From contig NZ_CP085327.1 of NCBI RefSeq assembly GCF_020614375.1, positions 620,001 through 684,000 on the forward strand: DNA of 64,000 nucleotides, in the 5' to 3' direction. Under the pieces are notes generated by a model. It made no database searches. It was given only the letters and a program-made list of their open reading frames with translations, and had not been told where the DNA came from. The position numbers and the translations under genes are program-made. Each line of letters opens with the position of its first letter. The first letter of the stretch is position 1. Origin of the DNA: Haladaptatus salinisoli (GTDB lineage Archaea > Halobacteriota > Halobacteria > Halobacteriales > Haladaptataceae). This document shows, one piece after another, positions 1-8,240 of the stretch.

Positions 1-1144
1 GAAAGACGCCGATTCCCGCGACGCCCGCGAACAGGAACGACGCCGCGACCAGCAGCGCGAGCACGACCAGCGAGAGCAGTCGGTAGTCCATCCGACCGAC
101 CGTCCGGAGGTAGGTGTCGCCCAGCACGAACACGAGTACGAATCCGACGATCCCGGCGACCGCGACGCTCGCGAGCAAGATCGGTAAGTCGAGCGGTGCG
201 CCCGTTTCCCGCAGTGCGACCATCACGCCGGTTCGAGGCGTTCCGAGCACCACCAGCGCGAACAGGGCGAACACCGTGTTCGCGGTGTTGACGCCGCTGG
301 TCGTCACGACGAAGCCGCGCGCGCCGGTGCGCCCCGGAACGAGCGCGAGCGCGAAGACCGCGGCGATCGCGCTCGAAACACCCGGCAAATAGCCGACGAC
401 GGCTCCGGCGAGCGCGCCCCCGAGCGCGGTCAGGAGGACGGTCTTTCCGGAGACGGCGAGCGTCGCGTCCGCCTGTTCCGGAACGCCCGAACCGTCCATC
501 GCGTCGACGAGCACCGGCGCGCCGAACAGCCCCGCGAACAGCGGCGTGAGGACGCCGCCCGAATCGAGCGGCGCGGCGAGCGTCAGGTCGAGCGTGAGAA
601 CGCCGAGAACCGAACTCGCGCAGAAGGCGACGATCCCGCCGACCGCTCCCCGCACCGTCGGCTCAGTGACGACGAGCAGACCCGCGACCGCGACGAGCAG
701 GAGGGGAAGCCGCGCTCGCACGAGCGGGTACGTGGCGGTCATCGCCGCGGTCACCGGAACCGCGAGCGGCACCGCGAACGCGACCGCGAGACCGCTGCCC
801 AGCGCGGAGAGTCGTATCGCCTCCCGCCCTCGGCCTTCGATGACGAGGCGGTGGCCGGGAAGCGCCGTCGCGGCCATCGCGGGGTCGGGGACGCCGAGCG
901 CGAGGGTCGGAACAACGTCGAGAAACGAGTGGACGACCCCGGCGGCCAACATCGCCGCGCCGACGAATTTCGGCGGACCGGGCACCGCGGGGGCCACCGA
1001 CGCCAGCAGCAGCGCGAGGTTGTTGACGTGGATTCCCGGCGTCAGTCCGCTCACCGTCCCGAGCGCCACGCCGCCGAAGACGAACGCGAGCGCCGTCGCC
1101 GTCGCCGTCGGAGCTACCACCAACCGCGTTCCGAACGCCTCCAT
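1..1144 (-). CDS. TctA/DUF112-type tripartite tricarboxylate transporter permease (C-terminus cut by window edge)
   Basis: About 381 residues are visible and the gene runs off the left edge, so the C-terminus is missing. The protein is almost wholly hydrophobic, with many predicted membrane helices. Near the N-terminus it has the motif GTVSGLTPGIHVNN, like the glycine/proline motif of TctA (PF01970) permeases, and a second similar segment, VGYLPGVSS, lies about 250 residues in. TctA proteins are the large membrane subunit of carboxylate importers. No TctB or TctC partner is visible, which is usual for haloarchaeal members, so the substrate is unknown. The start is the ATG ending at 1144. It is transcribed in the same direction as the ribosomal operon upstream but is separated from rpl12 by about 100 bases. 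Confidence 0.75.
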   Translation of the reverse strand, partial: MEAFGTRLVVAPTATATALAFVFGGVALGTVSGLTPGIHVNNLALLLASVAPAVPGPPKFVGAAMLAAGVVHSFLDVVPTLALGVPDPAMAATALPGHRLVIEGRGREAIRLSALGSGLAVAFAVPLAVPVTAAMTATYPLVRARLPLLLVAVAGLLVVTEPTVRGAVGGIVAFCASSVLGVLTLDLTLAAPLDSGGVLTPLFAGLFGAPVLVDAMDGSGVPEQADATLAVSGKTVLLTALGGALAGAVVGYLPGVSSAIAAVFALALVPGRTGARGFVVTTSGVNTANTVFALFALVVLGTPRTGVMVALRETGAPLDLPILLASVAVAGIVGFVLVFVLGDTYLRTVGRMDYRLLSLVVLALLVAASFLFAGVAGIGVF

Positions 1145-1248
1145 CGAGGCGGAGTGGTCCCGTTTTCCTACTTAAACGTTGGCTGTCCCGTCGACAGCCG
1201 TCGCTCCGCGAAACCGGCGCGAAAGAAAATCTCGTTTGGTGTCGTCGC

Positions 1249-1578
1249 TCAGCCGAAGAGTTCGCCGAGACCTTCGCCGCTGGCCTCGTCCTCTTCGTCT
1301 TCGTCCTCTTCTTCTTCGGCGGCTTCCTCTTCTTCGGCGGCTTCCTCGCCACCTTCTTCGCCACCCGCGGCACCGCCGGCGGCGGCGCCACCGGCGGGAA
1401 CGGCGGCGGCCTGTTCGACGGCCTCGTCGATGTCGACGTCCTCCAGCGCGGCGACGAGCGCCTTGACGCGGGATTCCTCGACATCGACGCCGGCGGCGTC
1501 GAGGACGTTGGTGAGGTTTTCTTCGTTGATCTCTTCGCCCGATTCGTTCAGGATGAGTGCAGCGTAAACGTATTCCAT
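1249..1578 (-). CDS. rpl12: 50S ribosomal protein P1/L12 (stalk protein)
   Basis: 109 residues. It begins [18 protein letters not shown], the archaeal P1 dimerisation domain. An Ala/Gly/Pro hinge and a long Glu/Asp run follow, and it ends in GEGLGELFG, the stalk tail that recruits translation factors. The length fits the family. It is the last gene of the L1-L10-L12 operon, 5 bases after rplP0. P1 dimers bind the C-terminal helices of L10 (P0) on the large subunit. The tail closely matches that of the neighbouring P0 protein (GEGLGAMFG), as expected for archaea. Confidence 0.98.
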   Translation of the reverse strand: MEYVYAALILNESGEEINEENLTNVLDAAGVDVEESRVKALVAALEDVDIDEAVEQAAAVPAGGAAAGGAAGGEEGGEEAAEEEEAAEEEEDEDEEDEASGEGLGELFG

Positions 1579-1583
1579 GGTTG

Positions 1584-2615
1584 TTATCCGAACATAGCGC
1601 CGAGGCCTTCTCCGGCCGCGTCGTCGTCATCGTCTTCGTCGTCTTCGTCTTCGGACTCGGCTTCCGTTTCTTCGTCAGTCGATTCTTCTTCCTCGGCCGC
1701 ACCGCCCGCGGCGGGGGCTTCGATGCCGCGAAGCTCCTCGGGCAGCGCGTCCTCGTCCTCGATTTGGGCGGCCAGCGTCCGCACCTGCGCGTCCGCCTTG
1801 CTCACGAGATCCGGGGCAAGGTCGGGGCTCTCGATGGCGGCCTGTAGACCGAGGCTCTTGGCCTCGCCGGTCGCCTTCGAGACGAGCAGGGGTACGGTCT
1901 GGTCGGTCGGGAACACCGCGTTGACCGAGAGGTTGCGACCGAAGGCCGCGGCCCGCTCGATGTCCGCGCGGTACTCGTCGACGTCGATGGCGAGTTCGTC
2001 CGACTCGAACATGACGCCGTCGGAATAGACGGCGCGCAGGTCGAGACCGACCTCCTTCGGCTCCATGCCGAGCTCGGAGAGAACGTTCGCCAGCTCCTCC
2101 GAGACCTCGTCGCCTTCCTCCGCGACGAGGCTGTCCTCGGTCACGTGGATGGAGCCGTCCATGATGCGCGCGGCGGCGCCTGCCTGCTGGAGTTCGCCCA
2201 CGAACGGTCCGGGGTCGACGCCCGTGTCGCCCTCGGGAATGGTGATGTCGTTCGGCGCGATTTCGCCGGCCGAGATGGGGGCGGGACTCTTCGAGGCCTC
2301 CAGTTCGCGGTACAGACCGAACGGGTTGTCGTTCGTCCCGATGAGACCGATCTGGCCGGTGACGTACTCCTCCAGGTCTTCGAAGCCGCCGCCGACCTCC
2401 GAGAGCGCGCGCCGAACGAGCGTGTTACGGCTGACGCGGAGTTCCGCGCTCCCGTGGAGACTGCGGCGCATGTTCTGGAGCTGTTTGCTCGGAATGCCGG
2501 TGATGTTGACGACGCCGACGCTGTTGTAGTCGTCGATGAAGTCGGTCAACTCGTCGACTTCCTCGCGCTTCCACTCGGGAATCGTCTCGGTCTTCCGTTC
2601 TGCTTCTGCGGACAC
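1584..2615 (-). CDS. rplP0: 50S ribosomal protein L10 (acidic stalk protein P0)
   Basis: 343 residues, typical for archaeal P0. The N-terminal rRNA-binding domain contains [21 protein letters not shown] and a region with [15 protein letters not shown] long helical P1-binding segment follows, then an acidic tail ending GEGLGAMFG. It anchors the L12 dimers to the L11-binding region of 23S rRNA. The start is a GTG at 2615, one base after the rpl1 stop, so translation is probably coupled. It is the middle gene of rpl1-rplP0-rpl12. Confidence 0.98.
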   Translation of the reverse strand: MSAEAERKTETIPEWKREEVDELTDFIDDYNSVGVVNITGIPSKQLQNMRRSLHGSAELRVSRNTLVRRALSEVGGGFEDLEEYVTGQIGLIGTNDNPFGLYRELEASKSPAPISAGEIAPNDITIPEGDTGVDPGPFVGELQQAGAAARIMDGSIHVTEDSLVAEEGDEVSEELANVLSELGMEPKEVGLDLRAVYSDGVMFESDELAIDVDEYRADIERAAAFGRNLSVNAVFPTDQTVPLLVSKATGEAKSLGLQAAIESPDLAPDLVSKADAQVRTLAAQIEDEDALPEELRGIEAPAAGGAAEEEESTDEETEAESEDEDDEDDDDDAAGEGLGAMFG

Positions 2616-2616
2616 G

Positions 2617-3255
2617 TTAGGCCACCTCCACGGACGGTCCCATCGTCGTCTTGACGTAGACGGTGTCGACGTTGAGCGGACCTTTCTCCAGGTTCGAGTG
2701 GAGACGGCGGAGGATAACGTCGATGTTCTCGGCGATGTCCTCCGCGGACATGTCCTCCGCGCCGACGCGCGTGTGGAACGTCCGCCGGTCGCCGCTCCGG
2801 AGCTGAACCGTGTTTTTCATCCGGTTGACGGTTTCCACGACGTCGTCGTCGGGCTGAAGCGGCGTCGGCATCTTCCCGCGCGGACCGAGCACGGTACCGA
2901 GGTATCGACCGATGTCTTGCATCATCGACGCCTCGGCGATGAAGAAGTCCGTGTCGTCGGCGAGGTCTTTCGCCGCGTCGCTGTCGTCGCCCAGGTCTTC
3001 CAGTTCGTCACCGCCGAGAACGTCGTCCGCGACGTCTTCGGCGCGAAGGGCGGTTTCGCCCTCCGCGAACACCACGATGGTGGTGTCTTGGCCGGTGCCG
3101 GACGGTAGCACGATGCTCTCGTCCACACGATTCGACGGATCGTTTAAATCGAGGTCGCGCAAGTTGATCGCGAGGTCCACCGTCTCGCGGAAGTTCCGCG
3201 GCGGGGAGTCCTCGAGTGCGCGAGAGACTGCTTGCTCTATCTCATTATCTGCCAT
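2617..3255 (-). CDS. rpl1: 50S ribosomal protein L1
   Basis: 212 residues, the normal archaeal length. Family features include [21 protein letters not shown] near the N-terminus (given here in part), the conserved GPRGKMPTP loop at about residue 128, and a C-terminal [10 protein letters not shown]1 forms the mobile stalk near the E site and in archaea also represses its own operon by binding the mRNA leader. A strong Shine-Dalgarno sequence (GGAGGTGA, minus strand, 3266-3259) precedes the ATG. It is first in the rpl1-rplP0-rpl12 operon, downstream of a hairpin leader. Confidence 0.98.
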   Translation of the reverse strand: MADNEIEQAVSRALEDSPPRNFRETVDLAINLRDLDLNDPSNRVDESIVLPSGTGQDTTIVVFAEGETALRAEDVADDVLGGDELEDLGDDSDAAKDLADDTDFFIAEASMMQDIGRYLGTVLGPRGKMPTPLQPDDDVVETVNRMKNTVQLRSGDRRTFHTRVGAEDMSAEDIAENIDVILRRLHSNLEKGPLNVDTVYVKTTMGPSVEVA

Positions 3256-3350
3256 CGTTCACCTCCGTAGTACGCAGGAATGCTCCTACGGGTCAGTGAA
3301 ACAGGTGATGCCTGTCTCACCCGAATTTGACGCATGCGCAACTTAAACCC
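3256..3350 (-). promoter_or_regulatory. Promoter and leader of the L1 operon with hairpin (candidate L1 autoregulatory site)
   Basis: On the minus strand a TATA-like TTTAAG (3347-3342) would put the transcript start near 3320, giving a leader of about 65 bases. The leader begins with a ten-pair stem, GTGAGACAGG (3320-3311) and CCTGTTTCAC (3305-3296, one G-U pair), with loop CATCA. Outside it CGGG and CCCG can pair across an asymmetric CTGA bulge. Two stems joined by an asymmetric internal loop is the known form of L1-binding sites in rRNA and mRNA. A GGAGGTGA ribosome site follows. The regulatory role is inferred. Confidence 0.65.
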
Positions 3351-3454
3351 GTCGAACTACCGCGCGTCCGCGGTACCGGCGGCGGCGCACCGTGGCGGAG
3401 CACCGCAGGCCGACACCGGTTTCAGTTACGGCGACGAATCGACGAAGGAAAGCA

Positions 3455-4171
3455 ATGACACTTCTTCCGGGTGCGCTGGCGCTCGCGCTCGCCGCCGTCC
3501 ACATCTTCGCGGGGAGGGTGCGGTCGTTTCAGGTGATTCCGCGGAGTTACTGGCTCTCGATGGCCGGGGGCGCGTCGGTCGCGTACGTCTTCGTCCACAT
3601 CCTGCCGGAGCTGAGCGAGGGCGACACGGTTCTCGAAGGGGTGGTGTTCCTGGCTCGGTTCCTCGAACACCACGTGTACCTCGTCGCGCTCATCGGATTC
3701 GCTCTGTTCTACGGGCTGGAACGATTCGCGCGCGAGTTCGGTCGCGACGGGGGTCGCGAGGGGACGGGCATCTGGGTGTTCTGGATTCACATCGGCTCGT
3801 TCACCGCGTACAACGCGCTCATCGGCTACCTGCTCGTCCACCGGGAGGTGACGGGACTGACCAGTCTCGCGTTCTTCGCCGCCGCGATGGGGCTGCACTT
3901 CGTCGTCAACGATTACGGGCTTCGGGAGCACCACGAGGACGCCTACGACCGAATCGGTCGCTGGTTGCTGGCCGTCGCCGTGATCGTCGGGTGGGCGGTC
4001 GGTAGCACGACGCACATACACGAACCGGCCGTGAACACCCTGTTCGCGTTCTTGGCGGGGAGCATCGTTCTGAACGTCATCAAAGAGGAACTTCCCGAGG
4101 AGCGCGAGAGTCGCTTCTGGGCGTTCGCGTTCGGTGCCGCGGGCTACACCGCGCTGCTGCTCACGGTGTGA
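3455..4171 (+). CDS. Uncharacterised multi-pass membrane protein
   Basis: 238 residues with about seven hydrophobic helices. The segment VFVHILPELSEGD in the second helix and HFVVNDYGLREHHEDAYDRIGR later are rich in His, Asp and Glu. They recall ZIP-type metal transporters or related membrane proteins, but the match is weak. The start was set at ATG 3455, because upstream in-frame codons encode an Arg-rich stretch that does not resemble a signal. The gene lies on the opposite strand between rpl11 and rpl1 and separates these ribosomal genes. It ends 25 bases before the rpl11 stop (convergent). Confidence 0.7.
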   Translation: MTLLPGALALALAAVHIFAGRVRSFQVIPRSYWLSMAGGASVAYVFVHILPELSEGDTVLEGVVFLARFLEHHVYLVALIGFALFYGLERFAREFGRDGGREGTGIWVFWIHIGSFTAYNALIGYLLVHREVTGLTSLAFFAAAMGLHFVVNDYGLREHHEDAYDRIGRWLLAVAVIVGWAVGSTTHIHEPAVNTLFAFLAGSIVLNVIKEELPEERESRFWAFAFGAAGYTALLLTV

Positions 4172-4196
4172 CGAAAATCGAAAGGAGAGACCCGGA

Positions 4197-4673
4197 TCAG
4201 GCGGCGAGAGCGTCGTCGTACTCGCCGGCGTCGATCTGCTCTTTAAACTCGCGGGGGTTCTTCCCCTCGATGGTGACGCCGAGCGAGGTGCACGTCCCGA
4301 CGACCTCCTTCGCCGCGTTCTTCGTGTCGTAGGCGAGGAGGTCGGGCTTCTTCTGTTCCGCGATCTTCTTCACCTGGTCGATGGAGAGGTCGGCGACGAA
4401 ATCCTTCTGGGGTTCGCCGCTTCCCGTCTCGAATCCGGCCTCGTCCTTGATGAGCGCCGCGGTCGGCGGGACGCCGATTTCGAGCTCGAAGCTGCCGTCC
4501 TCCTCGATGGTAACGGTCACGGGGACTTCCGTGCCGTCGAAGGCGGCGGTCTGTTCGTTGATCTCGTTGACGACTTCCTGCACGTTGACCGCGGTCGGGC
4601 CGAGCTCCGGTCCGAGCGGCGGGCCGGGGTTGGCCTGCCCTCCGGGTACGAGGACTTCGATTGTATCAGCCAT
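4197..4673 (-). CDS. rpl11: 50S ribosomal protein L11
   Basis: 158 residues, typical for archaeal L11. It contains VPGGQANPGPPLGPELGPT near the N-terminus (the proline-rich thiostrepton-binding region) and a C-terminal rRNA-binding domain ending with GTCTSLGVTIEGKNP. L11 binds the GTPase-associated centre of 23S rRNA and supports the L10/L12 stalk encoded next door. It appears to be transcribed alone: its own TATA-like box lies 25-30 bases before the ATG, and the next ribosomal gene has a separate promoter. Confidence 0.98.
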   Translation of the reverse strand: MADTIEVLVPGGQANPGPPLGPELGPTAVNVQEVVNEINEQTAAFDGTEVPVTVTIEEDGSFELEIGVPPTAALIKDEAGFETGSGEPQKDFVADLSIDQVKKIAEQKKPDLLAYDTKNAAKEVVGTCTSLGVTIEGKNPREFKEQIDAGEYDDALAA

Positions 4674-4695
4674 ACGTACACGGAATCTCGCCGCA

Positions 4696-4704
4696 GTTTT
4701 AAAC
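4696..4704 (-). promoter_or_regulatory. TATA-like element for rpl11
   Basis: The sequence GTTTAAAAC (minus strand) lies 23-31 bases before the rpl11 ATG at 4673. This is the spacing expected for a leaderless haloarchaeal transcript. Confidence 0.5.
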
Positions 4705-4826
4705 GTTACGAGGAGAGTTCGTCGGGGGACGGTGTCGCGGACGAATTCGACGGAACCGGTCGCCGCGAGGAAGACCCGCGAGCGCCGGGCGTTTCCAGCA
4801 ACGAACCGAGTGCCCCGCGAGCGAGA

Positions 4827-5030
4827 TTACGGCAGACTCACGCCGTGGCGGCCGAGGAACTCGCTGGCTTCCTTTATCTCCACCGGACTGCCGATGATGC
4901 GGAGGTACTCGTCCTCGAACGGCACGATGGTGAGTACGAACTCCCGTTCGAGGTCGGCCCGAATCCCGTTGAGCACGTCGCGGTGAAGAACGATCTGCGT
5001 GCTATCTCGTAGATGGGCGGGATCCGGCAT
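4827..5030 (-). CDS. Small conserved haloarchaeal protein, VNG1110C-like
   Basis: 67 residues, beginning MPDPAHLRDSTQIVLHRDVL and ending EFLGRHGVSLP. The order of neighbours (rpl12, rplP0, rpl1, rpl11, this gene, then a Drg GTPase) matches what I recall from Halobacterium, where VNG1110C sits in this place. No catalytic motif is visible. The alternating beta/alpha pattern (VLTIVPFEDEYLRIIGSPVEIKEA) suggests a small folded domain. The start at ATG 5030 is supported by a TTAATA element at about 5060 on the minus strand. Function unknown. Confidence 0.8.
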   Translation of the reverse strand: MPDPAHLRDSTQIVLHRDVLNGIRADLEREFVLTIVPFEDEYLRIIGSPVEIKEASEFLGRHGVSLP

Positions 5031-5139
5031 TACGTGTAAACGCTTCGATGGCCGCAACCTATTAACGTGTCGAAAGTGATGTGTGCCCCTCTGATTCGAA
5101 AGAACAGGTTTTTCGGCGGTCACGGCGGACGTGTCCACA

Positions 5140-6249
5140 ATGGGACTGGAGGAGGAAATCGAAGCGCTCCGCGAGGAGATCTCCAACACGCCATACAACA
5201 AGTCGACCGAGTCGCACATCGGTCGGCTGAAGGCGAAGCTCGCGGAGAAGAAAGAAAAGCTGGAGAACCAGTCCTCCGCGGGCGGCGGCCACGGCTACGC
5301 CGTCGAGAAAACCGGCGACGCGACGGTCGCGTTCGTCGGGTTTCCGAGCGTCGGGAAATCGACCCTGTTGAACGCGCTCACCGCCGCCGACAGCGAGGTC
5401 GGCGCGTACGAGTTCACCACGCTCGACGTGAACCCGGGGATGTTGCAGTATCGCGGCGCGAACATCCAACTGCTCGACGTGCCGGGACTCATCGAGGGGG
5501 CCGCTCACGGGCGCGGCGGCGGACGCGAGGTGCTGTCGGTCGTCCGCGCCGCGGACCTCGCGGTGTTCGTCCTCTCGGTCTTCGAAATCGACCAGTACGA
5601 ACGCCTCAAGGCGGAGCTGTACGAGAACAAGATCCGGTTGGACGAGGAGCCGCCGAGCATCTCCGTCTCGAAGAAAGGCATGGGCGGCATCAAGGTCACC
5701 TCCAGCGTCGAACAGGAAATGTCCGAGGACGTCATCAAGGAGGTGCTCCGCGAGCGCGGGTACGTGAACGCGGACGTGACCCTGCGCGAGAACCTGGACA
5801 TCGACCGCCTCATCGACGGCATCATGGACAATCGCGTCTACATCCCCTCGATGGTGACGGTGAACAAGGTCGACCTCATCGACCCCGAGTACGCCGAAAC
5901 CGTCCGCGAACGGCTCCGAGCGCACGACATCGCCCCCGCCGATGCGGTGTTCATCAGCGCCGAGGAGGAGAAGGGGCTCGAATCGTTGAAAGAATCGATC
6001 TGGTCGAACCTCGGCCTGATGCGCATCTACATGGACAAGCCGGGGCGCGGCATCGACTACGACGAACCGCTCGTCCTCCCCGAGGGAAGCACCGTCGCGG
6101 ACGCCTGCGAGAAACTCGGCGGCGACTTCGAGCAGCGATTCCGGTTCGCGCGCGTCAGCGGCCCCAGCGCGAAGCACGACGAACAGCAGGTCGGCACGGA
6201 GCACGTCCTCGCGGACGAGGACGTGCTTCGGCTGGTTCTTCGGAAGTGA
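5140..6249 (+). CDS. drg: Drg-family GTP-binding protein (GTP1/OBG)
   Basis: 369 residues. A coiled N-terminus (MGLEEEIEALREEI) precedes the G domain, with G1 GFPSVGKST at about residue 66, switch region FTTLD, G3 DVPGLIEGAAHGRGGG and G4 NKVD. The C-terminal part, with GRGIDYDEPLVLPEGSTV and the RVSGPSAKHDEQQVG motif, is the TGS domain. Drg proteins bind the ribosome and act in translation or growth control. ATG 5140 is preferred over a GTG nine bases upstream because MGLEEEIE is the usual family start. It shares a 109-base divergent region with the VNG1110C-like gene and overlaps the next gene by four bases. Confidence 0.95.
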   Translation: MGLEEEIEALREEISNTPYNKSTESHIGRLKAKLAEKKEKLENQSSAGGGHGYAVEKTGDATVAFVGFPSVGKSTLLNALTAADSEVGAYEFTTLDVNPGMLQYRGANIQLLDVPGLIEGAAHGRGGGREVLSVVRAADLAVFVLSVFEIDQYERLKAELYENKIRLDEEPPSISVSKKGMGGIKVTSSVEQEMSEDVIKEVLRERGYVNADVTLRENLDIDRLIDGIMDNRVYIPSMVTVNKVDLIDPEYAETVRERLRAHDIAPADAVFISAEEEKGLESLKESIWSNLGLMRIYMDKPGRGIDYDEPLVLPEGSTVADACEKLGGDFEQRFRFARVSGPSAKHDEQQVGTEHVLADEDVLRLVLRK

Positions 6250-6719
6250 GACGCCCCTCGATTCTCGCGGGTCGTTCCCTCTCATCCTCCCTCTCGGGAC
6301 GCCGTCTCGCGCTTCTCGCGCTGGGCCTCGTTCCGTGGACGGTTCTCGTCGCGCGCGGCGGGACGACGTTCGTCTTTCCGTGGGGACTGGTCGAACCGAC
6401 GACGCTCCACGTCACGACGCTCCCCGACTACCTGTTCGTCTACACCGCGGGCCTGCCGGATCGACTCCTCGCGTGGCCGGTGAGCGTCCTCTGTTACCTC
6501 CTCGCGCTCGCGTGCGCGTTCGCGGGGCGGTTCGAAGACAGACGCGTGACGGCGGGGCTGCTCGTGTTGGCGGGCGCGAGCCACGCGAGTTTCGCGCTCG
6601 GACTCGTTACCGGCGTCTCGCGGTCGGGGTTGGTGGTTCCCGTCGGCCCGGTCGCGCTCTGGCTCGTCGCGTGGTGGTTTCACTGGCCCGACCTGCGCGG
6701 CGCGCTGAACCGGGGGTGA
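6246..6719 (+). CDS. TIGR04206-like haloarchaeal membrane protein
   Basis: 157 residues with about four hydrophobic helices. It starts at GTG 6246, overlapping the drg stop as GTGA, so the two are probably translated together. The sequence has the pattern I associate with TIGR04206: RRPSILAGRS at the start, PWTVL, FVFPWGLV, TLPDYLFVYT, LLAWPVSVL, and a final WWFHWP. Function is unknown. Its coupling to the ribosome-associated Drg GTPase is conserved context worth noting, but it does not establish a role. Confidence 0.75.
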   Translation: MRRPSILAGRSLSSSLSGRRLALLALGLVPWTVLVARGGTTFVFPWGLVEPTTLHVTTLPDYLFVYTAGLPDRLLAWPVSVLCYLLALACAFAGRFEDRRVTAGLLVLAGASHASFALGLVTGVSRSGLVVPVGPVALWLVAWWFHWPDLRGALNRG

Positions 6720-6877
6720 AACCGCCGGGCGCTCGGGGAACTTCCGCGGATCGCGCCTCGTGTTCCTTCGCACACACGCGAAAAGACACTAAAACCGGAG
6801 AAATCGAAGATAACGGAGTCGAACGAACTTTCCGCGGGCGGTACTCTTAACGCGCCGGAGGGGGTGGTTTCGAACGC

Positions 6878-7636
6878 ATGAACGGGACGCTCGACCACAC
6901 CATGATGCGAGTAGCGGACCTGGACGAGTCGCTCGACTGGTACCGGACCCACCTCGACTACGAGGAGCAGGGTCGCTGGGAGGCGGACACCTTCACCAAC
7001 GTCTACCTCGGCCCGGCGGACGCCCACGACGAGGGCGCCGTGCTCGAACTCACCTACAACCACGACGGGCGGTCGTACGAGATGGGCGACGCGTGGGGGC
7101 ACATCGCCGTCCGCGTCGAGGACGTGTACGACGCCTACGAGGAGTTGATGGACGCGGGCGTCGAGGACTACCGCGACCCCGACTCCTGCGGCGGGAGCTA
7201 CGCCTTCGTGAAGGACCCGGACGGGCACGAAGTCGAAATCGTGGAGCGCGACCACGGCGCGCGCTGGAGTCTCGACCACACCATGATCCGCGTCGAGGAC
7301 GCCGACGAGGCGCTCGGCTTCTGGACGCGCAAGTTCGAGTACCAACACACCGGACGCTGGGAGTCGGACACCTTCGCCAACTACTTCGTGAAGCCCGAGG
7401 ACGCCGCGCCGGAGGCGATGGCGGTCGAACTCACCTACAACTACGACGGCCGGTCGTACGAGATGGGTGACGCGTGGGGACACCTCGCGGTGCGCGCGGA
7501 CGACCTCCACGACGACTGGGAGACGCTGATGGAGCGCGAAGCCGAGGACTACCGCGACCCCGAGTCCTGCGACGACCGCTACGCGTTCACCAAAGACCAG
7601 GACGGACACGAGATAGAGCTCGTCGAGCGCGACTGA
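6878..7636 (+). CDS. VOC-family protein with two glyoxalase-like domains
   Basis: 252 residues formed by two repeats of about 123. Each has LDHTMIRVxDxDEAL at the start, a YEMGDAWGHLAVR core and an EDYRDPxSC...FxKDxDGHEIEIVERD ending. His and Glu at the expected metal positions (HTMxRV, ELTYN, GHxAV, EIVER) are present in both halves. This matches lactoylglutathione lyase-like glyoxalase I with both half-sites on one chain. The physiological thiol and substrate in haloarchaea are not certain. A TATA-like CTCTTAACG lies 27-34 bases before the ATG, so it is probably leaderless and monocistronic. Confidence 0.85.
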   Translation: MNGTLDHTMMRVADLDESLDWYRTHLDYEEQGRWEADTFTNVYLGPADAHDEGAVLELTYNHDGRSYEMGDAWGHIAVRVEDVYDAYEELMDAGVEDYRDPDSCGGSYAFVKDPDGHEVEIVERDHGARWSLDHTMIRVEDADEALGFWTRKFEYQHTGRWESDTFANYFVKPEDAAPEAMAVELTYNYDGRSYEMGDAWGHLAVRADDLHDDWETLMEREAEDYRDPESCDDRYAFTKDQDGHEIELVERD

Positions 7637-8027
7637 ACGCGCTCGGGTGCGACCGGACGCGACGGAGTACGACGGGGCACGTCGAAGCGCGGACCGGCGC
7701 GACGAAACGCGACCGAGCGCTGCAAACAGTGAACTGGCGTGAGAGGGCCTGAATCGCCCGTACTCTCCCGTTTTCTCGGTCGGCTCGACCCCTCCGAATC
7801 AGTTAGTGAGTAAATGAATCGATACTGTTCTGTCGATAGAGTTTCAGTCATCGATAAATTTCATAATCGGCTTCTGATCATGTCTTCGTCTGGAAAAATG
7901 ATCCGATGCCACTTAAAGCGTGGAACTGTGAATCCTTCGGTTGATGGTGGTACTCCCGCCTCGAAACGGACGGCGCTCGTCGATTTCGGTCAGTTCTATT
8001 ACCGTTTTCGAAAACTTCCACCGAGCC
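7637..8027. other. Intergenic region upstream of the S-layer gene
   Basis: About 390 bases with no convincing gene. The first part is a purine-rich run of repeated GCGACGG-like words. GCGCTCGG (7639-7646) is answered by its complement CCGAGCGC (7713-7720), a possible long-loop hairpin after the VOC gene. From 7750 the base composition becomes much richer in A+T. A TTAAAG element near 7911 could be a distal promoter for the S-layer gene. Confidence 0.4.
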
Positions 8028-8057
8028 CTCTCACGCCCGAATTCGGGCGTAAGAGAG
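8028..8057. repeat. 30-base palindrome centred on GAATTC upstream of the S-layer gene
   Basis: Left arm CTCTCACGCCCGAA and right arm TTCGGGCGTAAGAG are complementary except for one position, and the palindrome is centred at 8041/8042. It lies 30-60 bases before the TATA-like box of the S-layer gene. That placement would suit a regulator-binding site. It could also form a cruciform or end a distal transcript. Confidence 0.6.
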
Positions 8058-8087
8058 CGTATCAGCCCGTTCCCAGACCACAAAGCA

Positions 8088-8097
8088 TTTATAATAA
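8088..8097 (+). promoter_or_regulatory. TATA-like box of the S-layer glycoprotein gene
   Basis: TTTATAATAA is the best TATA match in the region. A start near 8120 would give an untranslated leader of about 120 bases before ATG 8241. Long leaders are known for haloarchaeal S-layer mRNAs, in contrast to the leaderless norm. Confidence 0.6.
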
Positions 8098-8240
8098 AGG
8101 AATAACGTACAATCTGTACCCCTACCCATGGTGGCAAACGGAGTACCACTTCCATGCTCGAATCGCTCGGGTTGCACAAAGCGTGCGAATGGTCGTGGGA
8201 AAGGGACTGTCGCCGTACAAGAAATAAAAAACGATAAAGC

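Noticed and set aside
1172..1702. Arg-rich and Ser-rich frames over the L12 and L10 acidic tails
   Set aside because: They arise from reading the Glu/Asp-coding repeats in other frames. The ribosomal genes explain the DNA fully.
7814..8227. An open frame of 137 codons before the S-layer gene
   Set aside because: Composition is unlike haloarchaeal proteins (few acidic residues, many aromatic and basic), and it spans the palindrome and TATA box. It is best read as untranslated control DNA.
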